Assembly: GCA_964632995.1 (NCBI GenBank)
Contig: CAZWDL010000018.1
Coordinates: 12,741-76,740 of the forward strand
Direction of reading: 5' to 3'
Origin: CAZWDL01 sp964632995
Lineage (GTDB): Bacteria; Bacteroidota; Bacteroidia; Chitinophagales; Saprospiraceae
DNA length: 64,000 bases
Part shown: positions 8,926-16,862 of the stretch, in pieces
Layout of the letters: each line of letters opens with the position of its first letter
Numbering within the stretch: the stretch's first letter is position 1
Notes under the pieces: model-generated
Databases searched by the model: none
What the model saw: the letters and a program-made list of their open reading frames with translations, nothing else
Told to the model about the DNA's origin: nothing
Made by a program: the position numbers and the translations under genes

Positions 8926-9354
8926 TTAGGTCATCAGGGGCTGTACTTCTTCCGGCATCATATTCAGAACATCCTTCATCTCTCCTTCGCTCACATGGCG
9001 TCTGAGTACGACAAATACTTTTTGAATGGCCTCTTCGGTCTGTTCAGGCGTATGCAGATCGCGTTGGTTGTTATTGGTGTTTTTCTTCTGAACATGTTCG
9101 ATAAAAGCATCGCGATGGCGAATATTTTTGTCGCTGATCTTCCAGTTATCTACATATATGGCTTTAATCATCATAGGTAGTTGAGCAATAAAATGAAGGT
9201 TTTCTTCCGGGGTTATATTATCCCGAACCGTATGGATAACAGCGCGAAATACCCGGTAGGCCTGATCAGTATCTTCGGAGTACCCAAGTTCTTTGGCTAC
9301 CTCCTGCATAAACTCATCTCCTTTCTGGACGTATCTTTCAAATGTAAATGCCAT
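8926..9354 (-). CDS. DUF2267 domain protein
   Basis: A 142-residue helical protein without membrane segments. It has the two-part DUF2267 layout: an N-terminal part (MAFTFERYVQKGDEFMQEVA, then AYRVFRAVIHTVRDNITPEE) and a C-terminal part (EEAIQKVFVVLRRHVSEGEMKDVLNMMPEEVQPL). Members are small soluble proteins common in Bacteroidota and others; their role is unknown. It is a lone gene with convergent aroQ on one side and a divergent methyltransferase on the other. Confidence 0.85.
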   Translation of the reverse strand: MAFTFERYVQKGDEFMQEVAKELGYSEDTDQAYRVFRAVIHTVRDNITPEENLHFIAQLPMMIKAIYVDNWKISDKNIRHRDAFIEHVQKKNTNNNQRDLHTPEQTEEAIQKVFVVLRRHVSEGEMKDVLNMMPEEVQPLMT

Positions 9355-9575
9355 AATATTTGTTTTTTGATTAAGAAAGACAATATTGAAATTGATCTTT
9401 TCGCTTTGCTTCCATTATTTATCACAATTTAAGCACCTGTTGTTCAGTATAATATTGAGTTAATCGCGGCAGGGTAGGCGCTGGTTGAAAAGATATAGAG
9501 CGGAGCGCTAATTTTTCTCGCTGGTCGCTTGAAGTCAATAAATACCTTTAATTTTACAGTGCACCGGGTTAGACG

Positions 9576-10454
9576 ATGACAGAACAGCAGACGGTTGGTG
9601 TTCATTCTGTCCAAAACGAAATGCATACTAGAGAAAAAAACTACATGGCCTTTTTACAATGGGCGCTGCCGCAGCTGGGCATGCGCTGGCGGGGGTATCA
9701 AAACGTCCACCGTCAGGTAGGAAAGCGATTGCGGCGCAGAGTGCAGGTGCTGGAGTTGGATGGGCTTGCCGGTTACCGGGCTTATCTTGAAAATTACCCG
9801 GAAGAATGGAAGGAACTGGATGCGATGTGCCGCATCACGATTAGTCGTTTTTACCGGGACTGGGCGCTTTTCGATGCGCTGCGCGATGTGTGGATGCCGA
9901 AGCTTGCCCAGCGGGCCCGCCGTCAGAGGCGCCCTTTCGCGATATGGTCGGCGGGTTGTGCCTCCGGGGAAGAACCCTACACCTTGAGTTTGATCGGTAA
10001 ATTTGTATTGGAAACCACCTTTCCGGACCTTTCCTGGTCGGTCATTGCTACGGATGCGGATCCGCATATGCTGGACCGCGCCCACCGCGCCTGTTATACT
10101 GGAAGCAGCTTTAAGGAATTGCCGCCCGAATGGATCGCCCGGGCATTCGCCCGTTGTGGGGAGGAGTATTGTCTGGATGAGGTGTACCGCCGTCCAGTCA
10201 CTTTTCTGAACCGGGATATTCGCGAATCACCACCCAGCGGTCCTTTTGATCTGATTCTTTGCCGTTATCTGGTTGGAACTTACTACGAGCGATCTTTGCA
10301 AACCACTGTTTTTAGCCGGATGGCGGAAAAACTGCTTCCCGGCGGTCTGCTCGTTCTGGGAAACCAGGAGATCCTGCCGGAGGAACTCGGGGCGCTTCGC
10401 CCCCTGAATGAGGAACTAAAGATCTATCAAAAGGCCGACGAGGTGAACAGCTGA
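9576..10454 (+). CDS. CheR-like SAM-dependent methyltransferase
   Basis: A 292-residue protein with a CheR-type N-terminal helical region (about 25-95, ending ITISRFYRD) and a SAM-binding domain (WSAGCASGEEPYTLSL about 125-140, then VIATDADPHMLDRA). In chemotaxis CheR the next core motif reads FDLIxCRN; here it is FDLILCRY, so a conserved Asn is Tyr. No chemotaxis genes are nearby, so receptor methylation is unlikely and the substrate is unknown. Starts at 9576, 9621 or 9645 are possible; the paralogue at 11426 aligns best from about residue 24. A second copy lies 1 kb downstream. Confidence 0.8.
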   Translation: MTEQQTVGVHSVQNEMHTREKNYMAFLQWALPQLGMRWRGYQNVHRQVGKRLRRRVQVLELDGLAGYRAYLENYPEEWKELDAMCRITISRFYRDWALFDALRDVWMPKLAQRARRQRRPFAIWSAGCASGEEPYTLSLIGKFVLETTFPDLSWSVIATDADPHMLDRAHRACYTGSSFKELPPEWIARAFARCGEEYCLDEVYRRPVTFLNRDIRESPPSGPFDLILCRYLVGTYYERSLQTTVFSRMAEKLLPGGLLVLGNQEILPEELGALRPLNEELKIYQKADEVNS

Positions 10455-10479
10455 GCGATGGGGCTTCCCTCTTTCCCTT

Positions 10480-11199
10480 TCACTTGTATCCGGTATGGTA
10501 AACATCCCACCAGTTCTTCCGGCTGACAAAACCGATGAAGTAATAGTCTTTCAGGTCGGGCATGCGCAGTCCGAAGGGCCAGTAATCCCCGACGCGATGG
10601 GTGAAAGGAGGATATTTGAAATCGATTTCACGGCGGCGAATGCGGTCCAGGTAGTCGGTGGGGAAAAAATAAAGGGTGCCCTGGTCGATGATTTCGCGGA
10701 TCCTGGTGGTGGTATGTTTGTCGTTGTCAATGTCGAGCCCGAGTTCCGTACTGGCAATGTCCCGTAAGGAGGCGGAACTCTCCATACCGTTAATGAATTC
10801 GTCAAGCATTTCACGTAGGGCAACCGGAAAGGAAGTGATGCCGTCGTATACCCGGGTGTGATAGTCTACGTAATCATCCTGGATTTCCCATTTGATTTTT
10901 TCAAGCTGAAAAACTTCGCGGAAAATGCTGGACACGGAACGCTGAATGGGGGTCTGTGTTTTGAGCCGGTCCCAGAGCCAGCGGTGTGCCTTGTCGGTCA
11001 GTGGAAAGTGATCGAGTATATAACGAAGGGTGCGCACCTCGGTGGTCGTGATCATCCCGTTGTCCTTGGTTTCGGTAAAAAGCTGCCTGGCATCTTGTTG
11101 GGAAATCCTGCCGTCGCCCTGTCCCTGGATGAGCTCCTGTGCTTTTTCCAGGAGACTGCGGTCATACCGTTTGCCGTTGATGGTTTTGTAGTACGTCAT
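10480..11199 (-). CDS. Protein of unknown function between two CheR-like genes
   Basis: A soluble 239-residue protein. The N-terminus (INGKRYDRSLLEKAQELIQG) leads into GDGRISQQDARQLF, which resembles an EF-hand-like or TerB-like helical opening without being clearly either. The C-terminus is rich in aromatic residues (YFFPTDYLDRI, YYFIGFVSRKNWWDVY). I do not recognise a family. It is transcribed against the CheR-like gene at 9576 (25-nt tail-to-tail gap) and divergently from the paralogue at 11426, so it sits inside the duplicated methyltransferase locus. Confidence 0.7.
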   Translation of the reverse strand: MTYYKTINGKRYDRSLLEKAQELIQGQGDGRISQQDARQLFTETKDNGMITTTEVRTLRYILDHFPLTDKAHRWLWDRLKTQTPIQRSVSSIFREVFQLEKIKWEIQDDYVDYHTRVYDGITSFPVALREMLDEFINGMESSASLRDIASTELGLDIDNDKHTTTRIREIIDQGTLYFFPTDYLDRIRRREIDFKYPPFTHRVGDYWPFGLRMPDLKDYYFIGFVSRKNWWDVYHTGYK

Positions 11200-11425
11200 A
11201 ATTGCTAAGGTTCGGCGGTTATAACTAAAGTCGTTTCATCTTCCGCGATGAGGCGAAGGGGATCAAATGGTGTAGTTAAGCTAGCTATATTTTTTTTCAA
11301 TGCGGATGATTTTTGTCAACTATTCTACTGTGAAAAATCACTAATGCGGCATTTGATTTTGAATACAGAAAGCCTTGCCGCATTTTTGTACAGCACCTGT
11401 GTTTGAGAAGCAGAAAGAAGGATAT

Positions 11426-12238
11426 ATGGGAAAAGATGAGTGTATTACTTTTTTAAAATGGGCCCTGCCCCGTCTGCAGATGCAGTGGGACGGCTTCAGG
11501 AAGGTGCACAATCAGGTTTGTAAACGCATCTACCGGCGGATGGATGACCTGGGGCTGGAAAGCTATGAAGCTTACCGCGAATATCTGGAAGCCCGCGAAG
11601 AAGAGTGGGAAGAACTGGACAAACGCTGTATCATCACGATCAGCCGGTTTTACCGCGACTGGGCCGTCTTTGATGAGTTGAAAGACCATCTGCTGCCAGA
11701 ACTTGCCGGGCAGGACCGCTCCGGCAACAGGCCCCTGCGTTGCTGGTCGGCGGGTTGTGCCTCGGGAGAGGAACCCTATACCCTGTCCTTGATCTTTAAC
11801 TTCGCGCTGCAAGCATCTTTCCCGGATCTGGAATGGGAAATTACAGCCACCGACCTCGACGAGCACATGCTTCACCGGGCCAGGCGGGCTTGCTATACAG
11901 AAAGTTCCTTCAAAAACCTTCCCGAAGAGTGGGTGGAAGAGGCCTTCGAACAGGAAAATGCAACGTACTGTTTGCGCAAGCGATTCAAGCAGGGGGTTGA
12001 GTTTGTTCAGCAGGACATTCGCGAAGAGCAGCCGGAAGGCCCCTTCGATCTCATCCTATGCCGGTAACTGGTCGGCACCTATTACCAGCGGACCTTGCAA
12101 ACCGAGCTCTACCGTAAACTGGCCGGGCTTTTGGTCCCGGACGGCCTGCTCGTACTAGGCAGCCACGAAGCAGTGCCGGAAGAAGTGGAAAGATTACAGC
12201 TTATCGATAAAGGGAAGCAGATCTACCGGAAGGGGTGA
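11426..12238 (+). pseudogene. CheR-like methyltransferase paralogue with in-frame stop
   Basis: A second copy of the methyltransferase at 9576, with the same domain order (FLKWALPRL at the start, ITISRFYRDWAVFDEL, CWSAGCASGEEPYTLSLI, ATDLDEHMLHRARRACYTES). A TAA at 12065-12067 interrupts the frame exactly where the first copy has TAT (Tyr in CRYLVGTYY). Behind it the same frame stays open for 56 codons and clearly matches the paralogue (LVGTYYQRTLQTELY, GLLVLGSHE), ending at TGA 12236-12238. One base change explains the break. The ATG at 11426 is preceded by AGAAGGA, a fair ribosome site. Without readthrough the product is 213 residues and lacks the end of the catalytic domain. Confidence 0.85.
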
Positions 12239-12433
12239 TGCTCGATGCTTACCTGGACAGGCTACGCCCTCTTCCCACTTCCGATTTCCGACTTCCGACT
12301 GCGATGCCGGTCAAAAGCCCTGCCGAGCCGGCAGCAGCCGACAGCGAAGAGCCGACAGCCGCTTTGACCGGCAAGGCTTTGGCAACCGGCGGGATGGTTT
12401 TGCATAGCCAGGCTAATCCGGGTTGGATCAATC
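12239..12433. repeat. Intergenic word repeats and inverted repeat
   Basis: 12271-12300 holds variants of ACTTCCGA/ATTTCCGA in a row. Arms TGCCGGTCAAAAGC (12305-12318) and GCTTTGACCGGCA (12361-12373) form an inverted repeat around a GCAGCCGACAGC word repeat, which is related to 3833-3856. Confidence 0.5.
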
Positions 12434-13192
12434 CTATTCCAACTTGCTCAGCATTTTCCGGGCGTTCTCATTTTTGGAATTGAGTCGCAGGGACTGCCGG
12501 TAGTGCTGTGCGGCCAGCATGTTGTTGCCCGCCTTGTGGTAGGCCTCTCCCAGCGAGTCGTGGGCGTTGAAGGAATTGGGGTGTGCCTGAGCGTTGTATT
12601 GGAGTATATCAATGGCATACTCGGTATGTCCCTTTTGCAGGAATAGGTAACCAAGCTGATTGACCTCCCATTCTCCGAAGTAGACATCGGTGCTGCGCTG
12701 GGAGCGCAGATCCTGGAATTTTTCGTAAGCGGCATCGGCCCCGTCCGCCTTAAAGACTTCCGCGATAACCCGCGCCACATCCTGCTTGGGTGGAAGAATC
12801 TGTAATAATTCTACTTCCCAGGTGACCTCCTTTCCCGGCAGATCCATAGAGGCGCCGCCTTTAGAAGCCATTTTGAAATCTTCTATCGGGATGTGGAACC
12901 GGTATTTGCCGCCGGCCTGCATGACCGAGCAGGCCCGCTGGAAAGGCTTGGTCAGCTGGGGAACCAGCTGGTAATCCGGTACACCGATTGCGTAGGTGGA
13001 AACGAGCACCTTTCCATCCTCGGTGACCAGTTGGTTATGGGTAAGCGCACCATGGCGCTCTGTCAATTGCTGACCTTTTCCGGCCCGTAAGACTTCGTAG
13101 CGCCATCCACCGGGAGCGGTGGCCTGTTCGGTCTGAGAAAATACCGGTAATGCGATCAACATGAGTAGGCACAGGGGGGGTAGCCATTTCAT
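12434..13192 (-). CDS. Exported FKBP-like/TPR protein
   Basis: A 252-residue protein from the ATG at 13192, where a clean signal peptide begins (MKWLPPLCLLMLIALPVFSQ); the frame also allows an ATG at 13225. Residues about 30-125 look like a degenerate FKBP-type peptidyl-prolyl isomerase domain (GGWRYEVLRAGKGQQL and later GGKYRFHIPIEDF). The last 75 residues form TPR-like helical repeats (HDSLGEAYHKAGNNMLAAQHYRQSL). By analogy it is a periplasmic folding or scaffold protein. The isomerase site is not well kept, so activity is doubtful. Confidence 0.7.
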   Translation of the reverse strand: MKWLPPLCLLMLIALPVFSQTEQATAPGGWRYEVLRAGKGQQLTERHGALTHNQLVTEDGKVLVSTYAIGVPDYQLVPQLTKPFQRACSVMQAGGKYRFHIPIEDFKMASKGGASMDLPGKEVTWEVELLQILPPKQDVARVIAEVFKADGADAAYEKFQDLRSQRSTDVYFGEWEVNQLGYLFLQKGHTEYAIDILQYNAQAHPNSFNAHDSLGEAYHKAGNNMLAAQHYRQSLRLNSKNENARKMLSKLE

Positions 13193-13611
13193 ATTACAAT
13201 GAGTTTTGATTAAGGAATTCGTCATTATATACCGCTGTCACAGGCAGCGGATACCTTCGGGTTAGAACCAATTTGTAGGGATTATAAAGACGAGGATGCC
13301 GGAAAGCGGCGGCGCCGCTTAAAGCATCTTCTTTAGAAACCGGGGCTGAGCTTTCCTCCGGAAAGTGTTCCGGAAGGATTTCAAGTAAAGAAAACGAAAG
13401 ATTTGCGAAAATTCTTATATAAGGTAATAAAATGTTTTGTTAATTTTAATAGGATCAAGGGTAGAATGTCTTCCTTTTGCTCTAAGCTTCAGATAGCCAC
13501 TTGATTACCTGGTAAGCCTTCATTTTTTTTCGTAATTTGCTTAAGGAACGGAAAAAGCTGCTGATTAGTATCGGAAAGAATTATTGGTAAAGAACATTTT
13601 AAACCTGGAAT
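13193..13611. other. Intergenic region between divergent genes
   Basis: About 420 nt with no credible reading frame. Short hairpins occur near 13305-13322 (GCGGCGGCGCCGC). The last 250 nt are AT-rich and likely carry the promoter of the protease gene at 13612; I see no clean box. Confidence 0.4.
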
Positions 13612-14604
13612 ATGTCCAAAATTTACACTGCGCTCTTTGTTTTTTTTAGTTTGTTTGGCCCCTTACACGCTTTTCCTTCGCCCTATTCGATGTCAGAAAC
13701 CGAATGTGTTTTACCGATGAAAGTCATCGATAAGCTGGTTGTTGTAGAAGCTACGGTAAACGGCCTTGACGGTTATTTCTTGTTTGATACCGGTATAGGC
13801 GGATTGGCTTTAAATGAGCGCTACTTTGGTAACGAAGACAATCTGGAGAAGTTTTGCAAAGTGACGGACATCAATGGGAACCGTGAAAAAGTGGCGGGGT
13901 GTCTGGTGAGCGCTTTCCAGTGGGGAGGCGTACAGCGCGACAGCTTTAATGTCCCTCTGATGGACCTTAGTCAGCTGGAAAAAATTATGGAATGTGAACT
14001 CCTCGGGCTGCTGGGATGGGAAGTATATCAGGATCTGGAAATCATCTTTGACTACGATGCCGAACGCATGACGCTGCGCAAATTGGATGCTGCGGGTACG
14101 CCGCTGAACAATAAATTGTTGCGTAGCCCCCGGCATGTGATCCCATTTGAAATGGAGCAGCATATTCCGGTATTGAAAGCCCGCATCGGCGAGCTGGTCA
14201 TGCGTCTGGGCTGGGATACCGGGGCCTCCATCAATATTTTTAATAAAAAACTGCGTCGGCAATTACCCAAGGATGCCCGCAAACTGATGCGCATCCCCTA
14301 CGGCGGGGTATTGTCGGACCGCAAGGCTCCTTTTATCGTGGTAGATGCGATCCACCTTGATGATCAGTTTGCCGTAATGGGTTGGCGCATGGCGGCCACG
14401 AAGATAAAGCACTTTCAAAAAAGAGAAATAAATATCGACGGCCTGATCGGCGCCGATCTATTTCGCTTCGGCAAGGTGGCTATAAACTACCGCCGGCAGG
14501 AAATTTCGGTCTGGATCAATGATAACGTATTCAGTCAGCGCTATCAGACGACGGAGAGAACCGGCCCGACCGGAAAACCGGCCGCCGTCAGTTCGGAGAA
14601 GTAA
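13612..14604 (+). CDS. Secreted aspartyl protease family protein with two DTG motifs
   Basis: A 330-residue protein with a signal peptide (hydrophobic core about residues 5-20). Two copies of the aspartyl-protease motif are visible: FDTG at about 58-61 followed by GGLALNERYF, and WDTGASINIF at about 201-210. Pepsin-like enzymes have two such motifs in one chain, retroviral-type ones have a single motif and dimerise. This chain is short and each half looks retropepsin-like (hydrophobic-hydrophobic-GxD near GLIGADLF about residue 282). It is likely exported. Its substrate is unknown and it stands alone between a divergent gene and a repeat region. Confidence 0.75.
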   Translation: MSKIYTALFVFFSLFGPLHAFPSPYSMSETECVLPMKVIDKLVVVEATVNGLDGYFLFDTGIGGLALNERYFGNEDNLEKFCKVTDINGNREKVAGCLVSAFQWGGVQRDSFNVPLMDLSQLEKIMECELLGLLGWEVYQDLEIIFDYDAERMTLRKLDAAGTPLNNKLLRSPRHVIPFEMEQHIPVLKARIGELVMRLGWDTGASINIFNKKLRRQLPKDARKLMRIPYGGVLSDRKAPFIVVDAIHLDDQFAVMGWRMAATKIKHFQKREINIDGLIGADLFRFGKVAINYRRQEISVWINDNVFSQRYQTTERTGPTGKPAAVSSEK

Positions 14605-14637
14605 GAACCAGTTGGATTGATTGTGGGCCGATTCTTG

Positions 14638-14806
14638 ACTAGTACACTGTGTATTAAGTTAGTTAGCATTTTGAAGAGGGGATTTTTTCCTCAATCGAGG
14701 CGCTGCGGAGCCTCGTAGCCTAAGCTACGAAGGCGAGCACGGAACGAAGAGTGAGGGAAAAAGAGCCCTTCAAAATGTTGAAAAATTTAGTACACAGTGT
14801 ACTAGT
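14638..14806. repeat. 169-bp near-palindromic element
   Basis: The whole segment is an imperfect palindrome centred on CGTAGCCTAAGCTACG (14714-14729). The outer ends are ACTAGTACACTGTGTA (14638-14653) and its inverted partner TACACAGTGTACTAGT (14791-14806). Inner arms share CATTTTGAAG/CTTCAAAATG. It has no reading frame. This is typical of a MITE or a large REP/BIME-like element. Confidence 0.7.
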
Positions 14807-15040
14807 GCGCCGGAAACTAAATTCTTCACAGTTAATTCTGCTTCTTTTGGCGGTATCCTTCGTTGCTCGTCGGTCAGGTAACTCCGGCTATCTTTTGATT
14901 CAAGAGTAGGGCCCCTGCACCCCACTCTTGAATGGGCGCCTCGTCTACCACCAAAATAACCTCGCCTAAACTATGACGAACTTAGTTCCCGGCGCACTAG
15001 TGCGCCGGAAACTAAGCTCATCACAGTTAATTCTGCTTCT
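14801..15040. repeat. 45-bp direct repeat pair with CTAG palindrome
   Basis: 14801-14845 and 14996-15040 are near-identical 45-mers that begin ACTAGTGCGCCGGAAACTAA and share CACAGTTAATTCTGCTTCT. The second copy is the right half of a palindrome at 14981-15016 (CTTAGTTCCCGGCGCACTAG and its complement). The left copy overlaps the end of the 169-bp element. Confidence 0.65.
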
Positions 15041-15053
15041 CCGGTTCTTCCTT

Positions 15054-15563
15054 TCACGGGTTTTCAGGTTTTTTAAAGGTGAGATCAAGCATGCGCAGAC
15101 GGCGGCGTTTGCCGAAGCGTACAGTTTTTTTGGCCAGGAAGCGTTGAACGACCAACCCCAGTCCGATAGCCACGCCACTGACGATGGCGTCGGAGCTTCG
15201 GTAATTGGTGTCAGGGTCGCCGTCGGTGATCGTACCGATGAGTGCGAAGCCCGACCAGGCCGCTCCAAAGGTGTAGAGGGAAATGCCGACGGGCCCCGAC
15301 CAGGAGCGATTATAGCGAAAGGCTTCAATGTCGTTCATGTTGATATAGCGATCCTCCAGGGCGATGATCTCCCGGTCGACGATCAGGTCGTCGATGTAGC
15401 CCTGATACCAGATATCATCTCCCTCCAGCTTGTACTTTATTTTCTGGCCTATGAATAGCTTTTTGGTTTTCGAGCTACCGTATTTCTCGATTTGCAGTAT
15501 CTTCTGGGTCAGGCCGGGACTCAGCATGCCGATAGAGCAGAGTAGGAAAAAGATAATGCGCAT
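15054..15563 (-). CDS. Exported membrane protein of unknown function
   Basis: A 169-residue protein with an N-terminal signal peptide (MRIIFFLLCSIGMLSPGLTQ) and two later hydrophobic segments, about 95-110 (ISLYTFGAAWSGFALIG) and 125-142 (DAIVSGVAIGLGLVVQRFL). The middle part reads like a small beta domain (KYKLEGDDIWYQGYIDDLIVDREIIALEDRYINMNDIE). A basic tail ends the chain. It resembles a conserved unknown protein of Bacteroidota. It lies 68 nt downstream of rnpA on the same strand. Confidence 0.6.
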   Translation of the reverse strand: MRIIFFLLCSIGMLSPGLTQKILQIEKYGSSKTKKLFIGQKIKYKLEGDDIWYQGYIDDLIVDREIIALEDRYINMNDIEAFRYNRSWSGPVGISLYTFGAAWSGFALIGTITDGDPDTNYRSSDAIVSGVAIGLGLVVQRFLAKKTVRFGKRRRLRMLDLTFKKPENP

Positions 15564-15631
15564 GATGGTTGATTTCTTCTTAATACGTTTGGTCCCCCCC
15601 GGCAGTTCTGAATACGGGTATTTTATTGATA

Positions 15632-16036
15632 TCAGCGTCGTTTTCGGTATTGTTTGGCGAATCGCCGGATCAGCTTGTACATGGCCCCTTCGATTTGAGC
15701 AAAAGGCAGTTCTTCCGCGGCGATATACAATACCATGAAGGCAATCTGTTGCTCCTCGTCCTGTAGGGCCCGGTATAAATGATGCTTATTCAACCGGTAG
15801 GCTTCGCGAAGCATTCGCCGGATCCGGTTTCGGTCGACAGCCCGTTTGAATTTGCGCTTTGGAACGCTCAGCGCAAACTGAGCAGGATAAGAGCTTTGGC
15901 GGTTCTCCACGGGCAACCAAACCAGCCGCAGGGGATACTGGGCAAAACTGTTTCCCTGCTTGAACAGCGCCTGAATGATCTTTCGGCTTTTTAAGCGCTC
16001 GGCCTTTTCAAAACTAAAATCCGGCATCTGATTCAA
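15632..16036 (-). CDS. rnpA: Ribonuclease P protein component
   Basis: A basic 134-residue protein with the RNA-binding signature RAVDRNRIRRMLREAYR at about residues 65-81 and an N-terminal FSFEKAERLKSRKIIQALF typical of RnpA. It assists the RNase P RNA in cutting the 5' leader of tRNA precursors. An internal ATG at 16027 (MPDFSF) is an equally good start. rpmH, its usual upstream neighbour, is not found in the 250 nt before it. Confidence 0.93.
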   Translation of the reverse strand: MNQMPDFSFEKAERLKSRKIIQALFKQGNSFAQYPLRLVWLPVENRQSSYPAQFALSVPKRKFKRAVDRNRIRRMLREAYRLNKHHLYRALQDEEQQIAFMVLYIAAEELPFAQIEGAMYKLIRRFAKQYRKRR

Positions 16037-16288
16037 AACTAATTAAACTCGATAATCTTTTAGTAAGATCGAGTAAAATACTGAAGTTTAAACCAGATCA
16101 TAGTCAAACTCCGGGAATTTCGGAGTTGGCAAAAAAAATAAATTTTTCTCATAAAATTTTATGGAATTTTAAAAAATCCTGCGTCTTTATAATAAACAAC
16201 TTTTTTACCCAACCTTTTCACCCACCCAACATCACGAGGCTTTTTCCTGCAATGGAATCTGATTTTTTCATTCTTCAATCGCAATTAG

Positions 16289-16555
16289 ATGGAAAAGCCC
16301 AAGGTTTATTCAGAACGCATGCGCGGTCACGGCCGCCACCATTTCTTTGATGTACGCACTGCCGAGAACGGCGACAGCTACCTCACGCTCACCGCCAGCC
16401 AGAAGGACAAGGAGAAGGAAGGCGAATACAGGCAGGATCGCCTGATCGTTTTCGCCGAAGATGTCGATGCCTTTTCCGCTGCGCTCGACCGCAGCGTCAA
16501 GCAGCTTCACGAACACCGTCTGAACGGAGCGATCAGCACCCCGCAATCCGGTTGA
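16289..16555 (+). CDS. PUR-alpha-like nucleic-acid-binding protein (DUF3276)
   Basis: An 88-residue protein that matches the small PUR-domain family found in Bacteroidota and Borrelia. It opens with KVYSERMRGHGRHHFFDVR, continues with an alternating beta pattern (DSYLTLTASQKDKE) and ends with a helix (VFAEDVDAFSAALDRSVKQL). Characterised members bind single-stranded DNA and RNA and act as regulators. It is a single gene, divergent from rnpA across a 250-nt AT-rich gap that likely holds both promoters. Confidence 0.88.
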   Translation: MEKPKVYSERMRGHGRHHFFDVRTAENGDSYLTLTASQKDKEKEGEYRQDRLIVFAEDVDAFSAALDRSVKQLHEHRLNGAISTPQSG

Positions 16556-16862
16556 GTATACCGGATATTTAAGAGAAGCCCGGCCTGGTAAGAGAAGCCC
16601 TCGTGTAGCGCGCGTGATTGCGAAGCTGCCGTCAGAGGGAGGGAGGCTCGTGGGTTGTTGACGTTATTTTCCGTTTCGTCCGAATACCTGCCCGCTGCCT
16701 TTTTTTGCTCAGCGACGGGAGCCTATCTTTCCCCTGATGAGCAAACCTTCCCAGGTTCCAGGCCGGTTCTTCTCACCCCGCTTTTTCGCGAGTAGTATTC
16801 CCTCAAGCTCCGGTTTGCAGGGGCGGCCTTCTTTTTCAACTATCTACAATGACCAGTGATCC
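16556..16862. other. Intergenic region with a hairpin, possible leader RNA
   Basis: 307 nt without a reading frame. TTTGCTCA (16704-16711) pairs with TGAGCAAA (16738-16745), and several C-rich and G-rich words around 16750-16840 could extend the structure. A stretch at 16678-16692 resembles the 3' end of a cobalamin riboswitch but the rest of that fold is absent. I cannot name an RNA family. Confidence 0.3.

Noticed and set aside
9576..12238. Chemotaxis operon
   Set aside because: Only CheR-like enzymes are present, with a changed CRN motif; no CheA, CheB, CheW or receptor genes lie in the window.
16678..16692. CGTCCGAATACCTGCC, like the 3' end of a cobalamin riboswitch
   Set aside because: The upstream core (GGGAA...CCCGC) is not present and the next gene is radC, which is not a B12 gene.
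16731..16745. CTGATGAG, possible hammerhead ribozyme core
   Set aside because: The second core part (GAAA) and the flanking stems are missing.
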